Assembly: GCF_003226325.1 (NCBI RefSeq)
Contig: NZ_PDOD01000001.1
Location: forward strand, 868,001-932,000
Direction: 5' to 3'
DNA: 64,000 bases
Source of the DNA: Salipaludibacillus keqinensis
GTDB taxonomy: Bacteria; Bacillota; Bacilli; Bacillales; Salisediminibacteriaceae
Shown: positions 26,777 through 34,904 of the stretch, in pieces
Position numbering within the stretch: position 1 is the first letter of the stretch
Layout: every line of letters begins with the position of its first letter
The notes under the pieces: generated by a model
The model's input: the letters and a program-made list of their open reading frames with translations, nothing else
What the model was told of the DNA's origin: nothing
Databases searched by the model: none
Translations under genes and position numbers: made by a program

Positions 26777-28181
26777 ACGAATTGTAATTAATCCATTAAC
26801 ACGGATTAGTGGGTTTTTGGAAATTGAAGTGACGGTAGATCAACATGTGGTAACCGAAGCAAGAACGACCGGAAACTTGTTTCGCGGTTTTGAACAAATG
26901 CTCGTTGGCAGAAGTCCCTTTGATGCGGTGTACTTTACACAAAGAATTTGTGGGATTTGTTCCGCTGCGCACTCGATGGCCTCATCGTTAGCATTGGAAG
27001 ATGCCTTGAAAGTCGAACCTTTAGAACAAGGCAGGTATTTAAGAGATATCATTCATTGCTGTGAGTTTTTGCAAAATCATATTCGTCACTTTTACCAATA
27101 TACGGCGCCCGATTTTGTTTTTATCGAGCAAAATGCGTTATTTCAAACAGACCATAACGATTTCAGGCTGCCTAAAGCGATTAATGATCGCATCTCCAAG
27201 CACTACTTTGACTCTCTTCCGATTAGCAGATCAGCCCATCAAATGCTTGCTATATTAGGGGGGAAAGCTCCGCATAATCATGGAGTATTTATCGGCGGGA
27301 TCACGACTCAAGCCACATCAGAGAAAATTGTCCAGCTTGACTCGCTCTTACAAACGATCACAGCCTTTATTGATGAAAAAATGATTCCAGATGTGTATGA
27401 CATCGCTAAGTACTATCCAGACTATTATGGCGTTGGTGGGGGATACGGCAATCTATTAACATATGGTTCATTTAATGACTATAAAGAGTTGGGAACGTTA
27501 TATGTAGACCCACTAGTATCCACCCTCGAAATGACTGAACCTGAACCATTTGATGAATCGAACATCTCGGAAAAAATAGATTATTCTTGGTTCACAAGAG
27601 AAGAAAATGAGTATCAGCCGGATGAAACCGTACCGGAACCAGATAGAAGGAAACAGAAAGGGTATTCCTGGGTGAAAGCACCAAGGTACAACGGGAGGCC
27701 AATGGAAGTAGGTCCCTTGGCAAGATTAATCTTAAGCGGAGCCTATGAACATGGTATCTCAGCTATGGACAGAACCATTGCCAGGGCCCTTGAAGCAAAA
27801 AAAATCGCACAAATTATGAAAACGTTGCTTCGTGAAGTTTTACCAGGAGTGGATCTGCAAAAAAAGTACGATCTCCCGGAATCGGCAGAAGGAAGAGGGT
27901 TAGTGGATACAACAAGAGGTGGACTTGGTCACTGGCTTAAAATAAAAGATCAGAAGCTATCGTTCTACCAAATTATCACCCCCTCCACATGGGACTTCTC
28001 TCCACGGGATGATCAAGGATTCAGAGGCGTAGCAGAACAGGCGTTGATCGGTACACCTATCGAAGATCCTAATAACCCAGCCGAAATCGGCAGAATCCTG
28101 CGATCATTTGATCCTTGTATGTCCTGTGCTACGCATGTATTTAGCAAAGGGAAACAAGTGAAAACCATCAAGGTATTTTGA
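26769..28181 (+). CDS. [NiFe] hydrogenase large subunit
   Basis: A 470-residue catalytic subunit. The L1 motif RICGICSAAH is at about 58-67 and the L2 motif DPCMSCATH at about 448-456, supplying the four Cys that hold Ni and Fe. The 14 residues after the final His (VFSKGKQVKTIKVF) are the peptide removed by the maturation protease encoded next. The length is shorter than membrane-bound group 1 enzymes and fits group 2. Predicted function: H2 oxidation in the cytoplasm. Its stop overlaps the protease start (TGATG). Confidence 0.94.
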   Translation: MSKRIVINPLTRISGFLEIEVTVDQHVVTEARTTGNLFRGFEQMLVGRSPFDAVYFTQRICGICSAAHSMASSLALEDALKVEPLEQGRYLRDIIHCCEFLQNHIRHFYQYTAPDFVFIEQNALFQTDHNDFRLPKAINDRISKHYFDSLPISRSAHQMLAILGGKAPHNHGVFIGGITTQATSEKIVQLDSLLQTITAFIDEKMIPDVYDIAKYYPDYYGVGGGYGNLLTYGSFNDYKELGTLYVDPLVSTLEMTEPEPFDESNISEKIDYSWFTREENEYQPDETVPEPDRRKQKGYSWVKAPRYNGRPMEVGPLARLILSGAYEHGISAMDRTIARALEAKKIAQIMKTLLREVLPGVDLQKKYDLPESAEGRGLVDTTRGGLGHWLKIKDQKLSFYQIITPSTWDFSPRDDQGFRGVAEQALIGTPIEDPNNPAEIGRILRSFDPCMSCATHVFSKGKQVKTIKVF

Positions 28182-28657
28182 TGGAGAAAATACTCGTACT
28201 AGGAATTGGCAATCAATTAATGATGGATGATGGCATTGGGATTTGTGTCGTAGAAGAACTCATGAAACGTCAGCCTACCCCTGAACATATTGAGTACGTT
28301 ATCGGAGAATCTGATATTGATTATTGCTTAGAACAAATAGAAAGAACGCCCTATGTGATGATCATTGATGCTATTTTTTCCGGGACAAATCCGGGGGACA
28401 TCACCATCTATCAGTTCTCTGAGTTACATGAGCGGCAACCATTGAACATTTCCCCGCACAACTTGCACTTATTTAATGTCCTATACCAACAGAGACAGCG
28501 ACTAAAAGGATGCATCATCGGCATAGAACCCTCCGAAATATCCTTTCATTTCGGACTAAGCCAGTCCCTAAAAGAAAAGCTCCATACAATCACAGATGAA
28601 GTACAAGCAACGGTTAACCGAAGAGGAGGTGACCAGAGGGACGGTTCTTGTGGTTGA
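28181..28657 (+). CDS. Hydrogenase maturation protease, C-terminus supplied by a repeat
   Basis: A 158-residue HyaD/HybD-type endopeptidase that trims the large subunit after nickel insertion. The nickel-sensing acidic and His residues are visible: MMDDGIG (about 15-20), IDAIFSG (about 63-69) and SPHNLHLF (about 94). The last residues QRDGSCG and the TGA stop are encoded by a GGGACGGTTCT repeat copy (28632-28654), so the natural end of the gene was replaced or extended when the repeat arrived. The core looks intact. Confidence 0.92.
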   Translation: MEKILVLGIGNQLMMDDGIGICVVEELMKRQPTPEHIEYVIGESDIDYCLEQIERTPYVMIIDAIFSGTNPGDITIYQFSELHERQPLNISPHNLHLFNVLYQQRQRLKGCIIGIEPSEISFHFGLSQSLKEKLHTITDEVQATVNRRGGDQRDGSCG

Positions 28658-28724
28658 ATGCTACCTACACAGCACTACCAAACGGATCAGGACAGAAACG
28701 TAAAAAATCAAGAGGAAATGAAAG
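28632..28724 (+). repeat. Hydrogenase-cluster 3' repeat, GGGACGGTTCT type with long interior
   Basis: Starts with the hairpin ACCA...TGGT around the core, then continues with an interior matching 19360-19418 closely: GGATCAGGAC and AAGAGGAAATGAAAG are shared in the same order and spacing. The copies lie in the same orientation at both ends of the hydrogenase cluster. Confidence 0.65.
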
Positions 28725-28738
28725 ACAACTCGATGATG

Positions 28739-28772
28739 TAAGCCCCTAGTGCTTTACAGCACTAGGGGCTTA
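28739..28772. terminator. Perfect 13-bp stem after the hydrogenase cluster
   Basis: AGCCCCTAGTGCT, loop TTAC, and the exact complement end at 28770. It lies between the convergent hydrogenase and subtilisin genes and can act in both directions. The T-run is poor on either side. Confidence 0.7.
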
Positions 28773-28816
28773 CACTTTTGTTATGATGAAAATTCAACCC
28801 TTAGATGGTAATGTAA

Positions 28817-30304
28817 TTATCTTTTAATACCTGAGAGCGCATTGTAAGAGTTAACAATGCCGTGTCCGTAATGTTCATCGTAGCCTTTTTTACCTGTATC
28901 TACAGCTGTCTGCTGAAGATGGGTCTGGACTTGCATAGGGTTAGGTTTCACGCCTGTGTTTTCATATTGCTGGGCAATGTACGCGGCAGCAGCACCAGAG
29001 ACTTGAGGAGCGGCCATAGATGTTCCGCCTTTCCAGCCGTATCCTGAGCCAAACAATGCTTTAGCTTCAGGTCCGCGTCCTGTTGTAAAGTTCATATAAG
29101 TGGGAACAGTACTTAAGACAAGGTATTTACTTGCAGATTCACCGTCTTCAGGGCCGAGGTCTCCGCCAGGTGCGCCGATATTAATGGCACCATTGCCGTA
29201 GTTTGAATAAAAAGCAAGACGGTCATCTGTACCGAATCCGCCGCCTGTGGCAGATACTGTGATAACTCCAGGAATCTGAGCAGGAACGAAGACTACAGCT
29301 CCTTTAGCTTCCCATCCGTCAGTCCGGCTGGAGTTCTGCCAGTCAGCGACCTTGGAAGGGTTGCTAAGATCCTGTGCAGAGTTACCGGCAGAAGATACAA
29401 CTGTCACGCCTTTGTTAATCGCATAACGAATCGCCCGGTTATAAGCGACAATATCAGCTGCGGAATTTCCGCCGCGGATTTGTTCACCAGTATTGGGGTC
29501 AGTGAAGAACCACTGGCCACGTAAACGTGTGCCACCAAGGCTCATGTTAATCACATCGGCGCCATCATCAGCTGCTGAAATAATGGCGTCAGTGATCCAC
29601 ACTTGAGAAGCTCCGCCACTTGCACCGAATACCCGGTATGACCTAAGGGTAACTCCAGGTGCCACGCCTTTCATTCGTCCTTCAGCACCAATGGTTCCGG
29701 CTACGTGAGTTCCATGGCTGTTAAAATCCCAGGAATTAGTCGTTCCAGGAACAAACGTGCGTGACCCTTCTTCATCAACAAAGTCAGCAAGGTCAGGATG
29801 GTCAAAATCAAAACCGGAGTCAATAACAGCCACAACCACATCTTCACGGCCTTCGCGATCCAAATCATGACTTGCTCCATTATTAGTTACTTGCTCAATA
29901 TCCCATTGCCAGCCATCTTCCCAGATGTTCTGAACAGGAGCCTCTTTTGAAGTTTTAAAAAGTTCACTTTCGGCAACTTCAAAATCAGGTAAGTCAAGCT
30001 GTTCCTCAAGAGACGGACCAATACTCAAAACTTCTTTTTGGTTCATTATAGCTTTCATAAATTCACCAGGTGTATCGGAAGTAGCCTCAATCACGCCAAC
30101 CTCAGGCACTTGATATGTAATCTCGCCCCCGGCTTTCTCGACGATTTCCTCAACATTCTCTGGTAAGTTTTGTGAATTAAATACAACCATAAACAGGGGA
30201 GTGCCGTTCTCAGTCACTTCAGCGTCACTGCTTGCTAAAACGCTCAAGTTAAAGCTGGAAATAAAAAGAAGTACCATTAAACCACATAAAAACGTTCTCT
30301 TCAT
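28817..30304 (-). CDS. Secreted subtilisin-family serine protease
   Basis: A 495-residue S8 preproprotease. Signal peptide KRTFLCGLMVLLFISSF...VLA, an inhibitor-like propeptide (about 35-95), then the catalytic domain with Asp in VIDSGFDFDHPDL (about 162), His in SHGTHVAGT (about 197) and Ser in GGTSMAAPQVSG (about 426). An insertion of about 90 residues before the Ser includes APGGDLG. ATG 30304 has AAGGGG seven bases before it. The frame stays open for 75 more codons upstream, but these would place another hydrophobic segment before a clear signal peptide and are not included. It is monocistronic, extracellular. Confidence 0.93.
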   Translation of the reverse strand: MKRTFLCGLMVLLFISSFNLSVLASSDAEVTENGTPLFMVVFNSQNLPENVEEIVEKAGGEITYQVPEVGVIEATSDTPGEFMKAIMNQKEVLSIGPSLEEQLDLPDFEVAESELFKTSKEAPVQNIWEDGWQWDIEQVTNNGASHDLDREGREDVVVAVIDSGFDFDHPDLADFVDEEGSRTFVPGTTNSWDFNSHGTHVAGTIGAEGRMKGVAPGVTLRSYRVFGASGGASQVWITDAIISAADDGADVINMSLGGTRLRGQWFFTDPNTGEQIRGGNSAADIVAYNRAIRYAINKGVTVVSSAGNSAQDLSNPSKVADWQNSSRTDGWEAKGAVVFVPAQIPGVITVSATGGGFGTDDRLAFYSNYGNGAINIGAPGGDLGPEDGESASKYLVLSTVPTYMNFTTGRGPEAKALFGSGYGWKGGTSMAAPQVSGAAAAYIAQQYENTGVKPNPMQVQTHLQQTAVDTGKKGYDEHYGHGIVNSYNALSGIKR

Positions 30305-30883
30305 CGTATAACCCCTTTTCTTTTTTTGGTTAACTGCTTTAATTAGCCTCCTATTAGCCTCCTTTCTATCTAGCTCAACTGCTTTTGACGAGGAGTATTT
30401 CGCCACACTAAGAAATAAAACCTCTAAAATTATGAAAATTATGAAAATAAAGTATAAAAGATTCATATTGTTAAAATTAGTTTTAAGTACAAAGTATTGG
30501 AAATAGATGTGGTAAATAGTCCATAGCAACCAGAGGGACGGTTCTGGTTCAGAATTAATTTATAAGGTGCTGAAAACGTACTTAATTCGCTTCATTCACA
30601 GGATCTCCTAAAGAAGACTAAAACCCATATCAAAACATTACTAGGTTCATCTAATTTAAGAAATATAGCACTTGAAGAAAGCTGGATAAACCTCGGAGCT
30701 AACCTATCAACGGTTGTAGAGACTGAAAATTTGAATTGAACCACGAAAACCGTCGTCTTGTTTTAATAACTAAAACTATAGTCGTGAAACTTTAGGGTTG
30801 TTTTTCGGAAAAAATATCTATGAAAATGGAAGGTTTTAGATTATTATTAAATAAAAAGACACTATTGAGAGGAAGAGTTGATT
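30305..30883. other. Divergent intergenic region with one repeat copy
   Basis: This 579-bp A+T-rich gap separates divergent genes and should hold both promoters; I recognise neither with confidence. At 30527-30551 stands a repeat copy in which the outer stem is AACCAGA/TCTGGTT and the core is shortened to GGGACGG plus T. After it, GTGCTGAAAAC (about 30569) resembles interiors of other copies. Two AGGAGG-like strings (about 30330-30365, minus strand) precede the subtilisin gene. Confidence 0.5.
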
Positions 30884-31663
30884 ATGAAAAAGGTATTAGG
30901 ATTTGTGAAACTTAGGTGGAGGTATATTTTAGTTGCATTTATTGCTTTAATTATTGGAAGCACCTTTGGCCCTTCTCAAGATCAGGTAGATGCTCTGGAT
31001 CTTGATAAAATTACGTTAAGTGACAAACTATCAGATAAAAATAAACAGGTCAAAGAACTTGAAGCAGAAATGAAAGCACTAGAAGAAGAGAACGAAGAGC
31101 TGGCCGCTAAAGTAACAGAGGCTGAACCTTTTTTCCAATTAAAAGAAGCAGAGCAGCAAGAAATTGAAGATGAACTTAAGAAAAAAGAAGAGGAAATGAA
31201 GAAAAAAGAAGAAGAAGAAAGAGTTAAGAAGGAAGAGGAAGAAGCTGCAGCTAAAGCTAAGCAGGAAGAGGAAGAAAAGGCGAAGGCAGAAGAAGAAGAA
31301 AAGGCACAAGCCGAGGCAGATAGATTAGCAGAAGAGGAAGAAAAGAAGGGGTATGACACAGGAATTACTTATGACGAATTAGCCAGGAATCCCGATGACT
31401 ATTTTTTTGAAAAAGTTAAATTCCAAGGTAAAGTTGTCCAAGTTATTGAAGGTGATGGTATAACTCAAATAAGGTTAGCTATAAATGATAATTACGATAC
31501 CATGCTTTTTGCAGAATTTGATTCGTCTATTGTTGATTCTAGAATTTTAGAAGACGATATGATTACGATCATGGGCCTCTCCACTGGCTTAATAACTTAT
31601 GAATCGACAATGGGAGGACAAATTTCTATCCCCGGCGTTTCTATTGAACAAATAGAAAGGTAA
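30884..31663 (+). CDS. Membrane-anchored coiled-coil protein, toxin-regulator-like
   Basis: A 259-residue protein. One membrane helix (about 12-30: YILVAFIALIIGSTF), then about 110 residues of Glu/Lys/Ala coiled coil with runs of acidic and basic residues, then a C-terminal domain of about 95 residues (GITYDELARNPDDYFFEKVKFQGKVVQV...) resembling the OB-fold-like domain of proteins annotated as toxin regulators in Firmicutes. ATG 30884 is preferred over TTG 30878. Topology suggests the domain faces outside. It has no operon partner. Function is unknown; the annotation label does not imply an actual toxin here. Confidence 0.72.
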   Translation: MKKVLGFVKLRWRYILVAFIALIIGSTFGPSQDQVDALDLDKITLSDKLSDKNKQVKELEAEMKALEEENEELAAKVTEAEPFFQLKEAEQQEIEDELKKKEEEMKKKEEEERVKKEEEEAAAKAKQEEEEKAKAEEEEKAQAEADRLAEEEEKKGYDTGITYDELARNPDDYFFEKVKFQGKVVQVIEGDGITQIRLAINDNYDTMLFAEFDSSIVDSRILEDDMITIMGLSTGLITYESTMGGQISIPGVSIEQIER

Positions 31664-31681
31664 GTAAAATAAATGCTCACG

Positions 31682-31758
31682 ACCAGAGGGACGGTTCCTC
31701 TGGTTGAAAATAAATAGTGCTGAAACTAGGGTAAACCGCAAGAACCGTCCCTTTGGGA
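31682..31758. repeat. Inverted pair of GGGACGGTTCT hairpins
   Basis: Left copy has the best outer stem of the set, ACCAGAGG and CCTCTGGT around GACGGTT (31682-31704). The right, inverted copy has AAGAACCGTCCC (31740-31751). Between them lies GAAAATAAATAGTGCTGAAA, similar in kind to the 37151-37168 interior. Confidence 0.75.
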
Positions 31759-31777
31759 GCACCAATTGTTTTTATAA

Positions 31778-31810
31778 GAAAATGACCCCCACTTAGTGGA
31801 GGTCATTTTC
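31778..31810. terminator. Bidirectional terminator
   Basis: GAAAATGACC(CC)CCA, loop, TGGAGGTCATTTTC: a stem of about 12 bp with A and T tracts on both flanks. It lies between the convergent toxin-regulator-like and FNT-channel genes. Confidence 0.8.
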
Positions 31811-31847
31811 TGGTTTGCAATCAAATTTTTCTAATGATAGAAGTTTG

Positions 31848-32630
31848 TTAGGCCTTATCCAAAAACGGCCGATTAATATAGTGATAGACAACGGCCATAA
31901 AGATGGCTCCGCCGATCATATTGCCGAGCGTAACGGGAATGAGGTTGCGGATCATTCCTTGGACAGAGACGGCATCGGGATTATCTAGGACGAGTGCGAT
32001 CGCAAACGTACACATATTGGCGATGCTATGTTCATAACCGGAAATGAAAAAACAGAAAACGAAAAAAATCATCGCTGCCATTTTTGCAATATCTTCTTTA
32101 ATAGAAAGAGGTAGGAAAAAGGCAAGGCAGATAAGCCAGTTACATAGAATCGCTCGGAAGAACAGCTCCATCACTGGATCTGTCATCTTCTGTTCAGTCA
32201 CCGTTAGCAGAAAGGCATTGACTTCCGGTTCGTTAAATAACCCAGTTGTGTAGATTAAAAAAGCGAACGTCACCGCTCCAAGAATGTTGCCAATGTAAGT
32301 GTAAGTCCATAGTTTGCCAACGACGACCCATTTCATTTTCTTCCGAATAGCGGCATACGTGTGATAAAAAGTATCACCGGTAAATAGGTCCGCTCCCCCG
32401 TAAGCAATTAATATGATGGCCACACTAAAGGTTAAGCCCGCCATTGGGTACGTCCAAGGGGACTGTTCCATGTAAAAATAGCTCCCAGTTCGGAAAGCGA
32501 CAATGACGCCAAACCCGATAAACATGCTGGCAAGCATCGCCCTAATCAGGTAACGAACTTTTCCTGTATTAAAAATTTTTTCTTTTTTGAGCGCTAGTTT
32601 TTCCACTTGCTCAAGTGAGTTGATTTCCAT
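31848..32630 (-). CDS. Formate/nitrite transporter (FNT) family channel
   Basis: A 260-residue, six-helix FocA/NirC-type channel for formate, nitrite or related monovalent anions. FNT features are GGADLFTGDTF in the second helix region and FISGYEHSIANM before helix six. ATG 32630 has GAAAGGAAG upstream, so the 42 further in-frame codons are excluded. The N-terminal 25 residues are charged and cytoplasmic. It is not next to formate or nitrite enzymes in this window, so the substrate stays open; nitrite uptake or efflux would fit the nitrate genes at the left end. Confidence 0.88.
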   Translation of the reverse strand: MEINSLEQVEKLALKKEKIFNTGKVRYLIRAMLASMFIGFGVIVAFRTGSYFYMEQSPWTYPMAGLTFSVAIILIAYGGADLFTGDTFYHTYAAIRKKMKWVVVGKLWTYTYIGNILGAVTFAFLIYTTGLFNEPEVNAFLLTVTEQKMTDPVMELFFRAILCNWLICLAFFLPLSIKEDIAKMAAMIFFVFCFFISGYEHSIANMCTFAIALVLDNPDAVSVQGMIRNLIPVTLGNMIGGAIFMAVVYHYINRPFLDKA

Positions 32631-32728
32631 ACGTTTACTTCCTTTCAAATAGCTGCTCACTACACTATACGCCTCTATTTCACAAAAGAAAACAATGATT
32701 TTTGATGCAAACGCATCCAATTTAAAAC

Positions 32729-32798
32729 AACCGAAGGGACGGTTCTCGCGGTTCAATAATTCAGACTTTACTGACCAAGAGAACCGTCCCCGCGGTTG
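32729..32798. repeat. Inverted pair of GGGACGGTTCT hairpins
   Basis: The left copy uses the stem AACCG/CGGTT (32729-32733 and 32749-32753) around the core. The right inverted copy covers 32774-32797. The interior is about 20 bp. It lies between divergent FNT-channel and membrane-protein genes. Confidence 0.7.
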
Positions 32799-32878
32799 CC
32801 TTTCTGTTCTAGCAGAAGGTATGATGAAAGTTAGTATACATAAGAAATGTGATTGGAACGTTGGAGGAGGGATGACGA

Positions 32879-33589
32879 TTGAATCTCATTCCATTTTTTA
32901 TTGGAATCGTCTTTATATTTTTGCACTTACAGGCAAATTCCCTTTTGCCTACAGAACGAATAAAACAAATGATTTGGTTTTCTTTTTCAGGTGGCTTGGC
33001 AGTTTCGTATGTATTCGTTTATCTGTTGCCTACTCTTCATCAGGAACAGGTAAATATTGAAGATAAATACAGAGCCCTTGCCATGGAATCAGAAATCTAC
33101 TTTATTGGATTATTAGGTGTAGTGATTTTCGTTGGGATCCAGTTAATCGTAAGACGGAATGTTGTGTCTCACACGTCGTCGTTTTGGGTAGCTGTGGCCT
33201 TTTATACCTTTTATAACGCATTAATTTCATTTACAGTGCTTTCCGTTGATGTGGCCGGTGTTCAGGCCATTTTCTACAGTTTCGCTATCGGGCTTCATAT
33301 TATTGCTGTTGCCCATGATATGTACCGCGAGTTCCCGGATGAGTATAGTCATAAAGGAAGATATATCCTGGCCGGCGGCATTGTTGTAGGGTGGATTTTT
33401 GCCCTGACGATTGATCTTAATCCTTTGATTAAAGCCATCGTCTTCGCTTTTGTCTCAGGCGCGATGATCTTAAATGTATTTAAAAACGAGTTGCCAAATG
33501 ACAAAGAGATTCATTATCCCACATTCGTGGTCGGCGTGCTCTCTTATACAGTCGTCACCATGTCACTGAAGTTTTTCTTTGAGTGGTAA
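32879..33589 (+). CDS. Integral membrane protein, seven or eight helices, unknown function
   Basis: A 236-residue, strongly hydrophobic protein. TTG 32879 is supported by GGAGGAGGG eight bases upstream, and no in-frame ATG nearby has a site. Helices contain His residues that could bind metal or heme (FIFLHLQAN, IGLHIIAVAHDM), which recalls ZIP-type or CPBP-like transporters only loosely. A repeat copy overlaps its stop codon (TAACC...). No operon partner: the phosphotransferase gene downstream has its own start after a repeat-containing gap. Confidence 0.65.
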   Translation: MNLIPFFIGIVFIFLHLQANSLLPTERIKQMIWFSFSGGLAVSYVFVYLLPTLHQEQVNIEDKYRALAMESEIYFIGLLGVVIFVGIQLIVRRNVVSHTSSFWVAVAFYTFYNALISFTVLSVDVAGVQAIFYSFAIGLHIIAVAHDMYREFPDEYSHKGRYILAGGIVVGWIFALTIDLNPLIKAIVFAFVSGAMILNVFKNELPNDKEIHYPTFVVGVLSYTVVTMSLKFFFEW

Positions 33590-33611
33590 CCGGAGGGACG
33601 GTTCTCCTGGC
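33587..33611 (+). repeat. GGGACGGTTCT hairpin at a stop codon
   Basis: The first base-pairing residues begin within the stop codon of the upstream membrane-protein gene. GGAG and CTCC flank the core, with a CC/GG outer part. Confidence 0.7.
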
Positions 33612-33686
33612 CAAAAAGGTCGTTCATCTTTTGAATAATGCACAAAATTCGTTTCAATATCATCTAAAAGTAGGAGCGTGAATCCT

Positions 33687-34655
33687 GTGGAATATGATTG
33701 CCATCTGAAACAGCATCACCTAGAGCTTTATGCCAAAAAGGTATTCGGAAACCGGCATGACGTTGCCTCAGTATCGAAACTGCACGGTGGTGCCCAAAAA
33801 GTCGTCTACAAAGTCACATGTACCAACGGTTTTGCATTCTGCCTGTATGTCTGGGACGAGACCCACAACTACTTCGAAGAGGAGAAAACAGGCCAGGACC
33901 TTAATGAAAGATCCGACGGCAGCGACCTGTTTGCGATGAACAACCGTTATTTATCGGAGCAAAGCATTCGAACCCCAGCCTTGTACGACCTGAACCAAAG
34001 CCGCGCACAATACCCGTTCGACTTCGCCTTGGTGGAGTACGTAGACGGCCCAACCGCTGATGCGTTTTTAGAATCTACTGATCCGCGTACTCAGCACACT
34101 GTTTTCGAGCAAATCGGTGACATGACAGCCTCTATGCACAGCCAGGCTCGGGGGACGTGCGGCAAGCTAAACGACCACAGAGCCCAGTCAGAGAAATGCC
34201 ATCGTTATCAACTGAACAATGCCATCGAACAACTCTTTTATGCGAAAAAATTTATTTGTGATGTGGAGAAGCATTATGATGCTCTTTTTGGTAAGTTGCA
34301 TAAACTGGAGGAGCGAATCCAGCCAAGGGACCACTTCGGATTTATTCATGGGGAACTGGGGCCTAATCATGTGTTGGTGAATGAAAACCTGGAACCTTTC
34401 TTCATTGACATTGAAGGATCCGGTTTTTACGATGTGGAGCATGAACACAGCTTTTTATCATTCAGGTTCGGGGTATGTTATCACTATTTTGATAAAGCGG
34501 ATCTCGATCCCGAGCGCATGGCCTTCTACCTTTATTGTCACCATCTAGCCCTCATCGGCGGCGGACTGAAGCTCTTGCACAGAGGCTTTCCAGACAAGGA
34601 TTTCGCGAAGGGGCTTACAAAGTTTCATACGAACCGAGCGCTGGCATTTTTGTGA
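33687..34655 (+). CDS. Phosphotransferase (APH/choline-kinase-like fold)
   Basis: A 322-residue cytoplasmic kinase-like enzyme. It shows the glycine-rich region HGGAQKVVYKV, a Lys/Asp background, the Brenner-type catalytic loop FIHGELGPNHVLV (the first Asp of the usual HGDLxxxN is Glu) and the metal motif FIDIEGSGFYDVEHE. GTG 33687 lies ten bases after AGGAG, so GTG 33678 (too close) is rejected. Substrate could be an antibiotic, choline or a small metabolite; APH folds do not predict it. The H-G-E change is notable, though related proteins with Glu exist. Confidence 0.75.
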   Translation: MEYDCHLKQHHLELYAKKVFGNRHDVASVSKLHGGAQKVVYKVTCTNGFAFCLYVWDETHNYFEEEKTGQDLNERSDGSDLFAMNNRYLSEQSIRTPALYDLNQSRAQYPFDFALVEYVDGPTADAFLESTDPRTQHTVFEQIGDMTASMHSQARGTCGKLNDHRAQSEKCHRYQLNNAIEQLFYAKKFICDVEKHYDALFGKLHKLEERIQPRDHFGFIHGELGPNHVLVNENLEPFFIDIEGSGFYDVEHEHSFLSFRFGVCYHYFDKADLDPERMAFYLYCHHLALIGGGLKLLHRGFPDKDFAKGLTKFHTNRALAFL

Positions 34656-34680
34656 ACCGGAGGGACGGTTCTTATGGTTA
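34654..34680 (+). repeat. GGGACGGTTCT hairpin overlapping a stop codon
   Basis: AACC and GGTT form the stem around the core. The first bases overlap the TGA of the phosphotransferase gene. Confidence 0.7.
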
Positions 34681-34782
34681 AAAATAGTTGTTTCGGTTCA
34701 TTAGAAATGCTTAAAATTCGACTTGTTGATAAGACCTCGCTAGAAAAACTAATACCCAACTCATAGCCATCATCCAAGCAAT

Positions 34783-34812
34783 GAAAAACTCCCTCTCTGA
34801 ATAAGAGGGAGG
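34783..34812 (-). terminator. Intrinsic terminator of the L,D-transpeptidase gene
   Basis: On the minus strand CTCCCTCT, a seven-base loop, AGAGGGAG and then TTTTTC: an 8-bp stem with a T-run, about 95 bp beyond the stop codon. Confidence 0.75.
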
Positions 34813-34840
34813 GGGTACGAAAGATTCAGATGCCCGGGGC

Positions 34841-34894
34841 GACCGCCAGAACCGTCCCCTTGGTTTTCACCGCGAGAACCGTCCCCCTGGTTTT
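34841..34894 (-). repeat. Two tandem inverted-orientation GGGACGGTTCT copies
   Basis: Two copies stand head to tail, each with AGAACCGTCCCC (about 34848-34860 and 34873-34886) and a CTTGGTTTT or CCTGGTTTT tail, the last tail being duplicated (TTTTACCCCTGGTTTTAC). They end ten bases before the stop codon of the transpeptidase gene. Confidence 0.7.
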
Positions 34895-34904
34895 ACCCCT
34901 GGTT

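Noticed and set aside
30982-31359. Ser-rich minus-strand frame opposite the coiled-coil gene
   Set aside because: A mirror of GAA/AAG/GAG codons read antisense as TTC/CTT/CTC/TCT; typical shadow of a Glu/Lys-rich coiled coil.
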